DNA of 64,000 nucleotides, from the NCBI RefSeq assembly GCF_000247815.1, contig NC_021674.1:84512147-84576146 (forward strand). Direction: 5' to 3'. This document shows positions 52,654 to 64,000 of this stretch, in pieces. Source of the stretch: Ficedula albicollis. Its lineage: Eukaryota > Chordata > Aves > Passeriformes > Muscicapidae. Each line of letters begins with the position of its first letter. Within the stretch, counting starts at the first letter, position 1. The notes under the pieces were generated by a model. That model was not told the origin of the DNA. It worked only from the letters and a program-made list of their open reading frames with translations, and did no database searches. The position numbers and the translations under genes were made by a program.

Positions 52654-54492
52654 TTGAGGGGTATGGGATTGGTGGTGTTTTTTGTGGGATTGTTTTGTCT
52701 TCTTTTCATAGTGAAAGAACAAAGTTAAGCCCTCAGGGTTTTGAACCTGCTGTCTTATGGCTGAATTTAATATCTGATCTCTGAGTTCCCCTGCACAGCT
52801 TACTTCATTGCTGTTGTCCTGATGTAAAAACAGAGGGCCCTGAGAAACCAAGAGGTAATAATCTCTTTTCAGGATGGTCATTTGGTTATTTCTTGGATCA
52901 GGCAGCTTGAGATGCTTCAAAACAACTTAGTGTCTTTCCTCCAAAGGATGCATATACATCTCATCTCTGTGTGTCTGAGCCCCTCTGGCCTCTGTCCAGG
53001 AACATCCACATTTCCTGACTCATGGCAACTGTTCCCTGTCTGCTTGTACTTCATTAGCAGCAGCTCAAAAATCAGGAGCAATATTCTGCTGTTGTGTAAG
53101 TTTTTCCAAGCAGTAAACAATAACACACTGCAACAAACTTTATTACATTTATCTTGGAATTCAAGATCCTGAAGAGACCACTGCTTATTATTATTTTCTT
53201 TAATGACAATCCAAAAAGAATGTAAGATGCTATTCTTTAATAAATACCTTCAGGATAACTTAGTATCTTCCTAATTAAATTATCTGAAAAGGAGGAATGA
53301 ATCCTACAGAAGCTGTATTGAGCTAATATTTTTCTTCCAGCTGAGAAACATGGTTATGATGTTTTATTGACATATCAGTTTCATTGCTGTATCAGAACTT
53401 ACAGAATAAAATGGTGAGGGCAACTTTAAAGCTAGAGAAGCAGAAAACAATTAGTATGGAAAATTACATGTTAAATGTTTAGTAACATACTTGTCAATAC
53501 ATCCTATTCTAAATAGCTCTTCTTTCCTTGCATCTTAAACATTTGTTTGCAACATTTTAAAAGCAGTAGCATTATCAATTGGCTCAATTGGCTTTGAAAA
53601 TAAATAGTCCTTGACTATTACTGGAGTTCATTAAAAGAGAACTCTTGTCTGACTCTAAAATCTATTTTGGAGCTGAAGCTGCTCCACTCCCCTGCTTGTG
53701 GCATGATGCAGCTGCTCTCCCTCCAATATTTTTGCTGACAGCTACAGCTGACAGATAAGATTTCGGTTCACCCCAACATCAACTGTGTCTCAAGGCTCCC
53801 TTAGGCTGAAAATGCTGCCCTCCTTGTGGCTTTACCTGCATCACAGTGCAGCTCTGCAAGTGTGCAATTACCCTCGGGTCACTTGTAGAGGACAGCAGAC
53901 ACAGGGCTGCAGCCAGAGCACATCAGTCATCTCTGCTGTGAATGCTGCAGCAACAGCTCCTCTTCTTTCTCTTTGTTCCTTCTCCCACATCCTATGAAAA
54001 TAGGCACCTGAGCCTGGGAATAAAAATAATTTTACATATACAGATCTGCAGTATGTCAACTGATATTTTACATTTTACATTAGTTGTCACCTTATATTTT
54101 TATTTTAGTTATATTTGTTACCATAGACAATATCTTGTCTATGTAACATAAGTTATATAAGTTATATTGTCCATAATATAAGTTATTTTGTCCATCTTAG
54201 TGTATAATTCCCTAGCAAACAGGCTTTGATTTCTTGGTCCATAGGAGTTTTCAGATCAAGCACTCAGTAATATGTGGTGATCCACCCACCAAAGGAACTT
54301 TTCACAAATGCAGGACTGTTTTCCTCCCTGAGAAAAACAAAAACATTTACAGTGCTCCCAGTTCTGTCCTTGAATATCCATATCTCTTAGAAAGAAGAAG
54401 CTGAAGGGCAGGTAAGCAGTCAACATGTAAGAGAAAGAGACAAAAGTGAGAGGGAGGCATTACTCAGTCAGTCCTTCAGAGAAATTCTCAGG
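52654..54492. other. Non-coding stretch
   Basis: No gene or mobile element recognised. The segment 53,680-53,960 is GC-richer and open in a plus frame for 70 codons, with no domain. Confidence 0.45.
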
Positions 54493-56568
54493 AAAATTAA
54501 ATATGATATATCTTTACTTTTTTGATTGATGGCTCAATTAAAAAAAGGAAAACAAAGGAATGCTTTGCTGCGTTTTCTGTGTGTTTTTTGGTTTTGTTTT
54601 TTTTGGTTTTTTTATGTTTTTTTTTTTAGGATTTGCTTTTAGCTTTTGTTTGAATTTAACATCTTACTAAACTTCAAAATACTGCTTTTATTATGCTTTT
54701 ATTTATGCTTACATGCTTTTATTATTTCTATCAAAATTTAAGGAACAGGAAGACAAGTGGGAGTTTGGAACCATGAAAAAAAACAACCAAAACAACCCAG
54801 AAAGGAAAGGGTTACAGTACCTTTTTACTACAGTATAGATATTAAATCGTGTCTCAGAAAAATACTTTGACTGTTTCACTTTGCAGGAAAAAAGTCAACT
54901 TTGTGTGAAATATTTAAATATTCACTGGAGCAAGAGCTAACACTTGGGAAGACCCAAAGCTACATGCAAAGTGATGGAGTTGGTTAACTCCCTGTGACCC
55001 AAAATTCACACATTTTTGTTCAAATACCCATTTCTGAGTCCTGCAGGGAGTTTCTCTATTGTAAGAACTTAAGACACTGCTGGTATTTGTCAGAAAATTG
55101 GGACTTTTGGTAAAAGCAAGAAGAAAAATAAGTTTCTTAAAATTGTTCTACTTCCCTCCCATAGTACGTCTGAGTTCTTGTCAGAAAGTGTGGGGAAAAA
55201 ATAACAAAAATGGGAAAAGAATCTGTTTTTGCAGTTCATATAATCCATTTAATTTCTTGTTTCTTTTCAACTTTATGCTGAATTTGACCCAAATCTGCTT
55301 CAGAGCACTCGAACCCATTCTTTTAGGCAGAATGAATTGTTTACTAGAAGAAATTGCCCAGCATAATTTCAGCTGCAGGCTCTAATCAGACTGCACTGCT
55401 TCCAGTTCCCCTGTGGTGGGAATCCACAAGAGGCAAGCAGCAGGCTGGGTGCACAGCTGTAGCACCGGGAGCTGAGAAAAGCACATCCAAAATTAAATAT
55501 GATATATCTTTACTTTTTTGATTGATGGCTCAATTAAAAAAAGGAAAACAAAGGAATGCTTTGCTGCGTTTTCTGTGTGTTTTTTGGTTTTGTTTTTTTT
55601 GGTTTTTTTATGTTTTTTTTTTTAGGATTTGCTTTTAGCTTTTGTTTGAATTTAACATCTTACTAAACTTCAAAATACTGCTTTTATTATGCTTTTATTT
55701 ATGCTTACATGCTTTTATTATTTCTATCAAAATTTAAGGAACAGGAAGACAAGTGGGAGTTTGGAACCATGAAAAAAAACAACCAAAACAACCCAGAAAG
55801 GAAAGGGTTACAGTACCTTTTTACTACAGTATAGATATTAAATCGTGTCTCAGAAAAATACTTTGACTGTTTCACTTTGCAGGAAAAAAGTCAACTTTGT
55901 GTGAAATATTTAAATATTCACTGGAGCAAGAGCTAACACTTGGGAAGACCCAAAGCTACATGCAAAGTGATGGAGTTGGTTAACTCCCTGTGACCCAAAA
56001 TTCACACATTTTTGTTCAAATACCCATTTCTGAGTCCTGCAGGGAGTTTCTCTATTGTAAGAACTTAAGACACTGCTGGTATTTGTCAGAAAATTGGGAC
56101 TTTTGGTAAAAGCAAGAAGAAAAATAAGTTTCTTAAAATTGTTCTACTTCCCTCCCATAGTACGTCTGAGTTCTTGTCAGAAAGTGTGGGGAAAAAATAA
56201 CAAAAATGGGAAAAGAATCTGTTTTTGCAGTTCATATAATCCATTTAATTTCTTGCTTCTTTTCAACTTTATGCCGAATTTGACCCAAATCTGCTTCAGA
56301 GCACTCATTTGCAGTTCATATAATCCATTTAATTTCTTGTTTCTTTTCAACTTTATGCTGAATTTGACCCAAATCTGCTTCAGAGCACTCGAACCCATTC
56401 TTTTAGGCAGAATGAATTGTTTACTAGAAGAAATTGCCCAGCATAATTTCAGCTGCAGGCTCTAATCAGACTGCACTGCTTCCAGTTCCCCTGTGGTGGG
56501 AATCCACAAGAGGCAAGCAGCAGGCTGGGTGCACAGCTGTAGCACCGGGAGCTGAGAAAAGCACATCC
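54493..56568. repeat. Tandem duplication, 996-bp unit, with a nested 84-bp duplication
   Basis: Copy 1 spans 54493-55488 and copy 2 spans 55489-56568. Both start AAAATTAAATATGATATATC and end GCTGAGAAAAGCACATCC. Copy 2 is 84 bp longer because a segment starting TTTGCAGTTCATATAATCC is itself duplicated (56224-56307 and 56308-56391). Only the extra 84-bp unit shows clear base changes (CTTGCTTC, ATGCCGAA). A 95-codon plus-strand ORF appears in both copies and is extended to 123 in copy 2; I recognise no protein, and the duplication alone explains its recurrence. T-rich low-complexity runs are included in each copy. Confidence 0.97.
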
Positions 56569-58770
56569 TTGAGCCTCTAGAGGTGGTGTGAAGGTGTCCT
56601 AGCCCTTCTCTAGGGCCTGTGGGACCTGATTTATGGCTGGAGGATATTGGTATTAACCTCATATTCCCATTTCTCTGCAGAGAGAGAACTTAAGCAAGCA
56701 CAAAGCCACCACTGAAAAACATACCTACCAATACAAATAAATAATACAGTGTCACTACACTGTGAGGAAAGCAGTGAACCGCAGTTTTTTTGCGTCAGGT
56801 GATGATATTAGATTATGTAGTCTTTGACAGTTCAAGAGATACCTGGTGTAGGTACTGTTGTGTTATACTGGATTCATTTTCTCTTCTTTGGTGCAACTCC
56901 CCTCCCACAGGTTTCTCAAGGAAGGCAGAACTTCACAATTCTGTCCTGCAGTTTAGTGGAATCATCTGGTTTCTAACTCTGATGAGTGGCATTTCATCTG
57001 TGTGACCCCTCAAATCAAAACACTTTCTTTATGGAAACGAGCCTGCCTCAAACAGCTTGCATTAAAAATCTGCTGTAGTTAATAGGTCAAAATTCCCAAG
57101 GACATTGCACAAAAGTCTGGCAGTGTCAGACTGGTTCATCTTAAAAATGCTGTCATAGAGCATTGCAGGCAGGAAAACACAAATTGCAGACGTTATATTA
57201 TTTTTACATATTTTTTGAGTGTTGCCAAAATAGGCATCACTTGCAGGTCAAATACAGAAAAAAAGCTTAGCAAGTTTGGCTGAAATAATAAAAAAGAATA
57301 TTGAGAAATTTCTTAGAGCATGTCTGAGAATGTGCTGTGTATGTCAGCTCACAGATTGTGATCATATTTTTTTTTATTAATTCATTAAGCAACCACAAAA
57401 TCCACCAATAATGACATAGTGAAAGTCAGAACACCCCTTCTGATCTTTTGATTACAAACAAAAATATATATTAATTTATTTAATAAAACCTCTGGTTTTA
57501 TTTTTAGCATCTCTATAAATTACTTCTTTTAGAACACAGAAGGGAGGGAACAGATTTGTTGACAAACAGTCTTATCAACATTAGGTACATTTTGAGTCTC
57601 TTCAGTAGCTTTCTCTTAAATTTTCTTTGCAAGTCCTTCCTTAAAGTCAAGAAAAAGCTGGTAAAAATGAAGGTGTTCCATGAGATACTTTTATGCATCT
57701 GACAGATTTCTCTTACCTAGACAATAACCTGAAACTCTCTTAATGGTGGCGTTTGATGGATTTCTCTTAGTTTGAAGGTATTGGTAAAATATATCTAATC
57801 AACTGGTAATTCACAATAGAAAATGAAAATTTGAAGTATAGATGTGAGCAGATACAAAATGCTATATCAAAACACTATAATATAACAGGCATAGCAATTG
57901 ATTTGCAAATGAAATGTTAGGCTGGGATATAGAAGAGAACACATACTGCAGAGCAAGCTGATAACAAAGCCCTATCTAAGTTTGCCTGACACTTTTCATT
58001 AAAAAATCTAGTCTTGTATGAAGCCCAGTTGTTTACAGCTTTGCCAAACTTCAGTTGTTCAGGCTGGATGTCTGGCTGAGTCTGAATTGTTTTTGGAAGT
58101 TTCAGCTAGAATGCTTTGAGCATTTCCAAGAATTAGTTGAGAGAAAATTCTTGTTTGCCCATGTGAAAACAATCCCATAACCATTTTGCTGAAGAGCTTT
58201 AATGTCTCCGTGTTCCAGAGTGATCTACTGAAATTCAGCCAGGAAACTGCTCTGGGGCAGCAAATTGACTTTTGCCATTCCTGTGAAAATCATGCTGGGC
58301 TAGGAGCCACTGAACAAAGCATTTCACCAAGGACATCTTGTGAAAAAATACCTGGTAGAGATTTAACTTCTCAGAATAGCCCATGTGTGCTGAAAGCTGT
58401 CCCAGTCCCTCACATCTCACCTATTGCAGCTGTCTTGCCATTCCCAGAGAGCACCTCCACCTCAGAGCTACTGGGTTAAGTAACACTTCCCAGTCACTCC
58501 TTCAGCTGGTGCTTCAGCTTACAGCACAGAGCAAAATGAGATTAAAGGCCTTGTTTTTTCTGTTTCCACAATACTTCCCCAGCAGAGCCTATGCCATGGT
58601 TGCTCTTGCTGCTAGGGAGGGTCACTGGTGAGGAACAGCACTTTTGTGAAGAACAAGCCCTTTTGTGATACCTTTGTACCTGTCTGTCAGGATTTCTTTG
58701 CCACTAATAAATATTGGCCATCACCTTTGCTGTGGGATGGAACTGTTGCCTTTGAGAAGGCAGAGAATAA
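56569..58770. other. Non-coding stretch
   Basis: No gene recognised. ORFs near 58,186-58,631 reach 97 codons without domains. Confidence 0.45.
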
Positions 58771-59758
58771 TGAACAATCACACTGACACTTTGCCAGTGT
58801 AAATATGCTTTTATTACAAACTTATCTCAATCTTCAGCTGATTCACATTTGGAATCAGAATCATCTCAGTTCGTGTCTTTACGTGGTGTGAGATTTGTGC
58901 CATTGCATTGTTTGGCATTCACCATTGCCTGACAAGCAAGTTGGATTTCTCTCTGGGTCCCAGCTCCAGCTCAGCTCGTCTTCCAGCTGTGAGCTTTGGA
59001 AGTGCTCAGTTCAGCCTCCAATCCCTCTCTAATGGCTTCAGCTCTCCAGCCTCACCCATCTGCATGGTACCACACTTCCCTGCGGAGCTGTCTCACCCAT
59101 CTACATGGTACCACACTTCCCTGCGGAGCTGTTCTCTTAGTTCTTCTCTTTGGGTTTGGGCACAGGGCAGGCTCCTAAGGCAATTTGCTCAACCTGCTTT
59201 ACCCTTGTAAAACAAGAAGCAGCTAGAGCAGCTGCTGTTCCCATATTTTTACCATGCTCACTGCTCCTCTTCTCCCTGCTGCACTCCCCCCAGGAATTCA
59301 TTCCATCTGACTGTGCCATCTGTCTCGGTGTTTCTCACTTGCTTGCCCTACTCTCCAAAGCCAGGGCTTTGCAGCTCTGCTGCAGTTCTGTAAAGCAACT
59401 ATCTGTGTTTCCACTTCTCACAGTTTGAAAGTCACACAGAAACAGTTAAAAATAGCTGGGGGACACAAAACAATGTCAGTGCTGGTTCTCTGACCCTCAG
59501 TCCTGTTGTCACTGGATGGTCATACCTGATTACTAAATGTGGACTTCAAAACAGGTTGACTATGTTCAGGCTGCCAAACTCCGGCTAGGCTAACCCCCAG
59601 GCAGGGCTAACTCCTGAACCATTCTAGGAAGCCCCTGGTTAGTCCTTGCTAAAATTTTGACCAAGCCCTGGCACTGTTTAATCTCCTAGTTTAGATGTAA
59701 TCCTCATGTCATACTCATCTGAGCACACCAAGTGCCTGGGATTGTCTGAACAATCACA
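58771..59758. other. GC-richer segment bounded by a 12-bp direct repeat; possible insertion
   Basis: TGAACAATCACA occurs at 58771-58782 and again at 59747-59758, on either side of about 960 bp that is GC-richer than its surroundings. This could be a target-site duplication around an unrecognised insertion. A poly-A signal on the minus strand (GTAATAAAAGC, complement of about 58808-58818) lies near the left edge. No poly-A tail or TG...CA terminus fits cleanly, so the element type is open. The 100-codon ORF inside has no domain. Confidence 0.25.
59051..59132. repeat. Tandem duplication, 41-bp unit
   Basis: Copies at 59051-59091 and 59092-59132 start CTCACCCATCTGCATGGTAC. They differ at one base (CTGCATGG/CTACATGG). 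Confidence 0.94.
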
Positions 59759-60300
59759 TACAACACTTCTGCATCGTAAAGCTATACTTTATTATTATTG
59801 AATCAGACTTCTCTAAGATTACAGCTAGAGTGATTGTTTTCCAAGTATATTTTGAGCTTCTAACCCTGGAAAATTTTATCATTGGAAAAAATTTTGTAAC
59901 ACACGTTTAAACTGATTTTTTGGTTTAGTTCCTTAGGCATTATTTTAGTACATATCCTCTGTATGCATCTTGTTTTACAATCTACTTTCCTTTTTCTCTT
60001 TTCATTAGATGAGTGAAAACAACACAGCCAATTTTAATAAAGCTCAGGGATCAGTGTTTCCACCTGAACTACCTTCATTAATGAGCACAGCAGATGATAC
60101 TTCAGTCAGATGAGTCAAAGCTAATAACACCTCATTGGCTCTTCTTAGTTCCTTATGGACAAACAGTGCTTACAGCTACAAGAACCATTTGGCACATGAT
60201 TTCACAGGACTATCTCCTTTTCAAAAGGTAACACGTACGCAAGAAAAAAAAATGCCAGTGAAAAGAGTTAATTTTAACCATATGAGGTTTTGGAGGTTTT
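59759..60300. other. Non-coding stretch
   Basis: AT-rich, nothing recognised. Confidence 0.5.
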
Positions 60301-60479
60301 AACTTATGTGGTTTTTTATTGAACATCAGTTCAGTGAGTAACACCAAAAACTCATACAGGCAATTCTAAGTACCATCAGAAAAAAAAAAACTTATGTGGT
60401 TTTTTATTGAACATCAGTTCAGTGGGTAACACCAAAAACTCATACAGGCAATTCTAAGTTCCATCAGAAAAAAAAAAAA
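60301..60479. repeat. Tandem duplication, 88-bp unit
   Basis: Copies at 60301-60388 and 60389-60479 start AACTTATGTGGTTTTTTATTG and end in a run of A. They differ at GTGAG/GTGGG and GTACC/GTTCC and in A-run length. Confidence 0.94.
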
Positions 60480-62426
60480 CAAACCAAACCTAAAACTTCT
60501 TGATACATCAACAACTAAACTGTAAACAGCCAACAAACCAACCAGAAACTCAAAGAACCATTTTGAGTCCTTCTCTTCAGCAGAATAGAGAACACAACTC
60601 TTATGTCGTGGGGATTTCAGGCCTTGCAGGCCTTCTACACTGGTCCATGCAGAAGTAGAGCACTGGAATTTGCAGCTCATGAGGACTGACAGATGAATTC
60701 CTCTCCTGCGAAAGGACTGTGGTGGTGCCTCAGAGCCCCAGGAGCTGCTCACTCCTGTAAGTGAAGCAGAGCCTCAGAGGCAGCTCCATCCTGAAATGAT
60801 AGCAAATGAAATTTTCTTCCATAAGTTTTCAACTCCCTGTGTTGAATGCATGTTTTATTAAAATTTGAAAATCACAGTTTTGGAGCAAACCAAGAGACTT
60901 TCATCTACCAACATGCCTTTCAAATCCTTCTCCAAGAGCTGATGAAATGATCTGACATAAAGCAGAGCAGAGGCTGCATTCTTTACAGAGTTTTGAGTGA
61001 TGCATATTTTACCAACCCATCCATGAGAAAGGAAATCTTGAAAAAAATGGCTAAGTGAAAGAAGAAATAATTTTAAAAATATGCTTAATTGGAATTTTAG
61101 TTGTGACATGCACTGTGAACATTGCTAATGATTTCAGATATAATGTTGTTCTGCCATTAAGAAGCAACTCAATAAGCTTTTAAATTGTAGCTCTGAAGAC
61201 ATAATTTATGTTTCCAGAACTTTTATCTTAAATAGTCTTTTTGGCTTTACAAAAATTTGGATACAGATTATTTAAAAGCTTGCAGCTCCAGCACTAATTC
61301 AACAGAACAATTTCTGAGGAACAACTGTTACACCAGTAAATATAAATATCTAAATATACATAAGATTAAGATCCTTCCTATCCAAGATATTTCACCTTTA
61401 ATTTTAGGTGCTTGAGGCATTAGCAAAAGCTTAAAAATGTTATTGAAAAAGTGCTGTGACATCTGAGCTATGGCATGCAATTTGTTCACATGCTCAGCAA
61501 CAAGCAACGTGCTCTGCCCTTCTTTTCTGTCCATGGGAAGAGTTGCTTTTGGATTTCATTTAAGGGTGAGGCAAGTATTTTTGAGATAACGTTTTGCAGT
61601 TCCCTGCTGCTCTGTTCTTATTTGCAGGTCCATTAGTTACTGTTTTGCAAGAACAGGTTTCACATTTGAATCACTTAGTAATGGTAATAAATTTTTGTGG
61701 TTTAAGACTAACATAAGTCAGCTCCAGATACCTGCCAGGAGGTATAATTTTTTGTGGACCTCAGCTCAGGATACAGTTGGCTTTTGTTGTTGCAGGGTAC
61801 AAATTACAGTTTTGCTTCTAAAAATAGAAGTCTTTTGTATTTGAATAAAACAGCTCAATAAACCATGCTTGCTGAGATAACAGTATGTTTTTCATGTCAG
61901 AACTACAGTGGCACAAAGAAGCCTTCTTTCAAGGGTACCAGCTAAGCCACAGGGATTTAAAGTAGCTGAGCATCAAGTCCTTCAGTTTTACTTCCATGTC
62001 TCTTCATAAGCAATCAGATGAAGAGAGGGAAGTTTACTGAATTAGTAGTAAGCCACCACTGGTTTTCCCAAAGTGAGGTTCAAGGCTTCTCTGTGCAACC
62101 CCTGAAATTCAGCCAGCTGCAAGAACTCTGCAGCATAATTAGTGGCAGCTGGGGATTGCATTTGTGCTCCACTCTGGGCAAGCAAACCAACCAACACACA
62201 AACCAGGGGCTGAAAACTGCCAGCAGGGAAAAGCAAGTGCATGGCAAGCATTTGAAACTTCCCCTGATCACCCTTTCTGTCTCCAGCTATTTTCAGTTCA
62301 AGAGAATGCCCTAACCTGGTGTGGTTTATCTGGGTAGCAACCATAAGTGAGTATTTCTGCCAAGAATGTCTCCTCCCAAGTCGTGTTAACTTATGCATTT
62401 GTGGAGAAGGTGTTCTGTAGTTCTGC
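60480..62426. other. Non-coding stretch
   Basis: No gene or element recognised. A GC-richer part at 62,030-62,320 is open in opposing frames of 98 (plus) and 150 (minus, extending to 62494) codons without domains. Confidence 0.45.
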
Positions 62427-62567
62427 TCTTCAGTGTGTGAAGAACCATCCTGTCTGTTGGTGGAGACTGCTTCAAAGCACATCCAAAGCAACAATCTTCA
62501 GTGTGTGAAGAACCATCCTGTCTGTTTGTTGGTGGAGACTGCTTCAAAGCCCATCCAAAGCAACACT
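62427..62567. repeat. Tandem duplication, 68-bp unit
   Basis: Copies at 62427-62494 and 62495-62567 start TCTTCAGTGTGTGAAGAACC. The second has a 4-base insertion (CTGTTTGTTGG against CTGTTGG) and one base change near AAAGCACATCC. Confidence 0.94.
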
Positions 62568-63477
62568 AATCAGCAAAAGAGAGCAGGTGCCAGATGATAG
62601 GAGCATAGACTAGTTTTCTACTAGAACTCTGTGGGTTTGAAAGATGTCAGCATCACTCACCTTTCTGGCTCTCTTCCCAGAACAACCAGGATGGAAGGCA
62701 GTCAGTGCCAGAGCCCTGCAGAGCTCAGATCCTGAGCTCTGGATGAACAAGGAAAGCCAAAGGCAAATGCTCTCTAGCTGCTGTGGTGCACAGAAATCAT
62801 CTGATAACTGAGAGATCCTTGAGAACTGATTGGTCTTCCACAGGAAATTAAAAAAAATAAAAAAGGCACATGAAATTGTTGACCAGGGCTGTAAACCTAG
62901 AGTTAGTACCTTACACTTTCTGAGCATCCTTACACCATTTCTCACATTTCAGAGGAGCACATAAACTAGCAGTTCTTACAGATGCTCTACTATACTTTGA
63001 CCAGTCATAACAGGGACTGGAGATTTCTTGGTGAAACTCTCTCTTGTTTCTGATAAACAAACATGAACAAATCAATGTGGTCCATGAGGATTGTATTAGA
63101 ATTTCTGAGAATCAATAATATGTAAATCCAGAATCTAGTATCAGACAGTATATAACTTTTCCTTTGCATATGGATCGAGTTTTCTCTTAAAACTTGCAAG
63201 GACATTTTCCCCTGTAAGAGAAAATGTTTCGGATCATCAGTCTTCTGAAAATTGATCAGTCTTTATTTACTCGTGAGCAGTTTGCTTCTGAAAGAGTTCT
63301 AAGCGTGTGGACAGTTTCTGTTCAAATCAAGAACTAATTTTGCTTGAGACAAAAGTAGCAGTTTAAGGAGGAAACACAACTGTCTTGATGTATATTTGTC
63401 ATGTGGACTGCTGAGGCAAATCAGGAACTTGAAAAATGCATATCTCTTCTGATTAAACCCTTAATCATATATAACAG
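62568..63477. other. Non-coding stretch
   Basis: Nothing recognised; ends at the LTR border. Confidence 0.5.
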
Positions 63478-64000
63478 TGTCATGCTTTAATCCCATCTGG
63501 CAACTCAGCCCCACACAGCCACTCAATTCCTTCCCCCAAGTGGGACTGGGGAGAGAATCAGAAGAGCAGAAGTGAGGAAATTTGTGGGTTGAAATAGAGA
63601 CAGTTTAACAGGCAAAGTGAAAGCTGCACATGCAAGCAAAGCAAAACCAGGAATTCATGCACCACTTCCCATGGGCAGAGAGGTGCTCAGCCATCCCCAG
63701 GAGAGCAGGGCCCCATCATGGGTATCAATCACTTGAGAAGACAAACACCATCACACCAAACACCCTCCTTTCCTTCTTCCTCCCCCAGGTCTAAATACTG
63801 AGTGTGACACCACACGGTATGGGATGCCCCTTTAGTCAGTTGGGGTCACCTGCCCTGGCTGTGTCCCCTCCCAGGTCCTTGTGCACCCCCTGCTCCTCAC
63901 TGGTGGGGTGAGGAGCAGAAAAGGCCTTGACTCTGTCCAAGTTCTGCTCAGCAGTAAGGAAAACCTCCCTGTGTTACCAGCCCTGTTTCCAGGACAAACC
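63478..64000 (-). mobile_element. Endogenous retrovirus LTR, minus orientation, cut by the window end
   Basis: The plus strand begins TGTCATGCTTTAATCCCATC (complement of an LTR 3' end in ...CA) and continues through CAGGAATTCATGCACCACTT, CCATGGGCAGAGAGGTGCTC, CATCACACCAAACACCCTCC, TTAGTCAGTTGGGGTCACC and AAAAGGCCTTGACTCTGTCC. This is the order I recall for a very common passerine LTR read in antisense. The TATA region on the minus strand (complement of about 63792-63798) is mutated to GTATTTAG. The remaining 100-200 bp and the TG start lie beyond 64000, so whether it is solo or part of a provirus cannot be seen. Confidence 0.8.

Noticed and set aside
62042..62494. 150-codon minus-strand ORF
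   Set aside because: No domain recognised. It overlaps a tandem duplication at its start and an opposing 98-codon ORF.

Overview
The window reads as vertebrate nuclear DNA, most likely from a bird and probably a songbird. The base composition is AT-rich. No long ORF encodes a recognisable domain, there are no operons or ribosome-binding sites, and CR1 LINE fragments and several LTRs of types I recall from passerine genomes are present. The species assignment rests on remembered repeat families, not on a database search. I found no exon of a protein-coding gene that I can name. The long apparent ORFs are translations of simple repeats, and the rest are about what chance gives.

Layout. 1-1.74 kb is featureless AT-rich DNA. 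1.9-3.6 kb is a CpG-rich island, the only promoter-like GC peak in the window, split by an uninterrupted run of 1,115 C residues. 7.4-7.9 kb is a mosaic of repeated blocks, and 9.3-9.65 kb is an old CR1 fragment. 17.0-17.6 kb is a complete solo LTR with inverted termini and a 5-bp target-site duplication. 22.3-22.7 kb is a TATATG/TATGTG microsatellite, and 25.5-26.9 kb is a 1.4-kb TTTC array ending in a 61-base N gap. 32.2-32.4 kb is a CR1 3' end. 34.4-34.9 kb and 51.0-52.1 kb are further LTRs. 47.1-47.2 kb is another CR1 fragment. 47.8-48.6 kb and 54.5-56.6 kb hold the two largest tandem duplications (396 bp and 996 bp). 63.5 kb to the window end is an LTR cut by the window edge.

The most unusual property of the window is the number of short, nearly identical head-to-tail duplications: about twenty loci with units of roughly 24 to 996 bp. 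At three loci the arrangement is full copy, partial copy, full copy. Together with the poly-C run and the gap inside the TTTC array, this means either a locus with real recent micro-duplication or an assembly with local duplication errors; the sequence alone cannot decide. All four LTRs lie on the minus strand, which weakly suggests the interval could be an intron of a plus-strand gene. I did not find a convincing new biological system.
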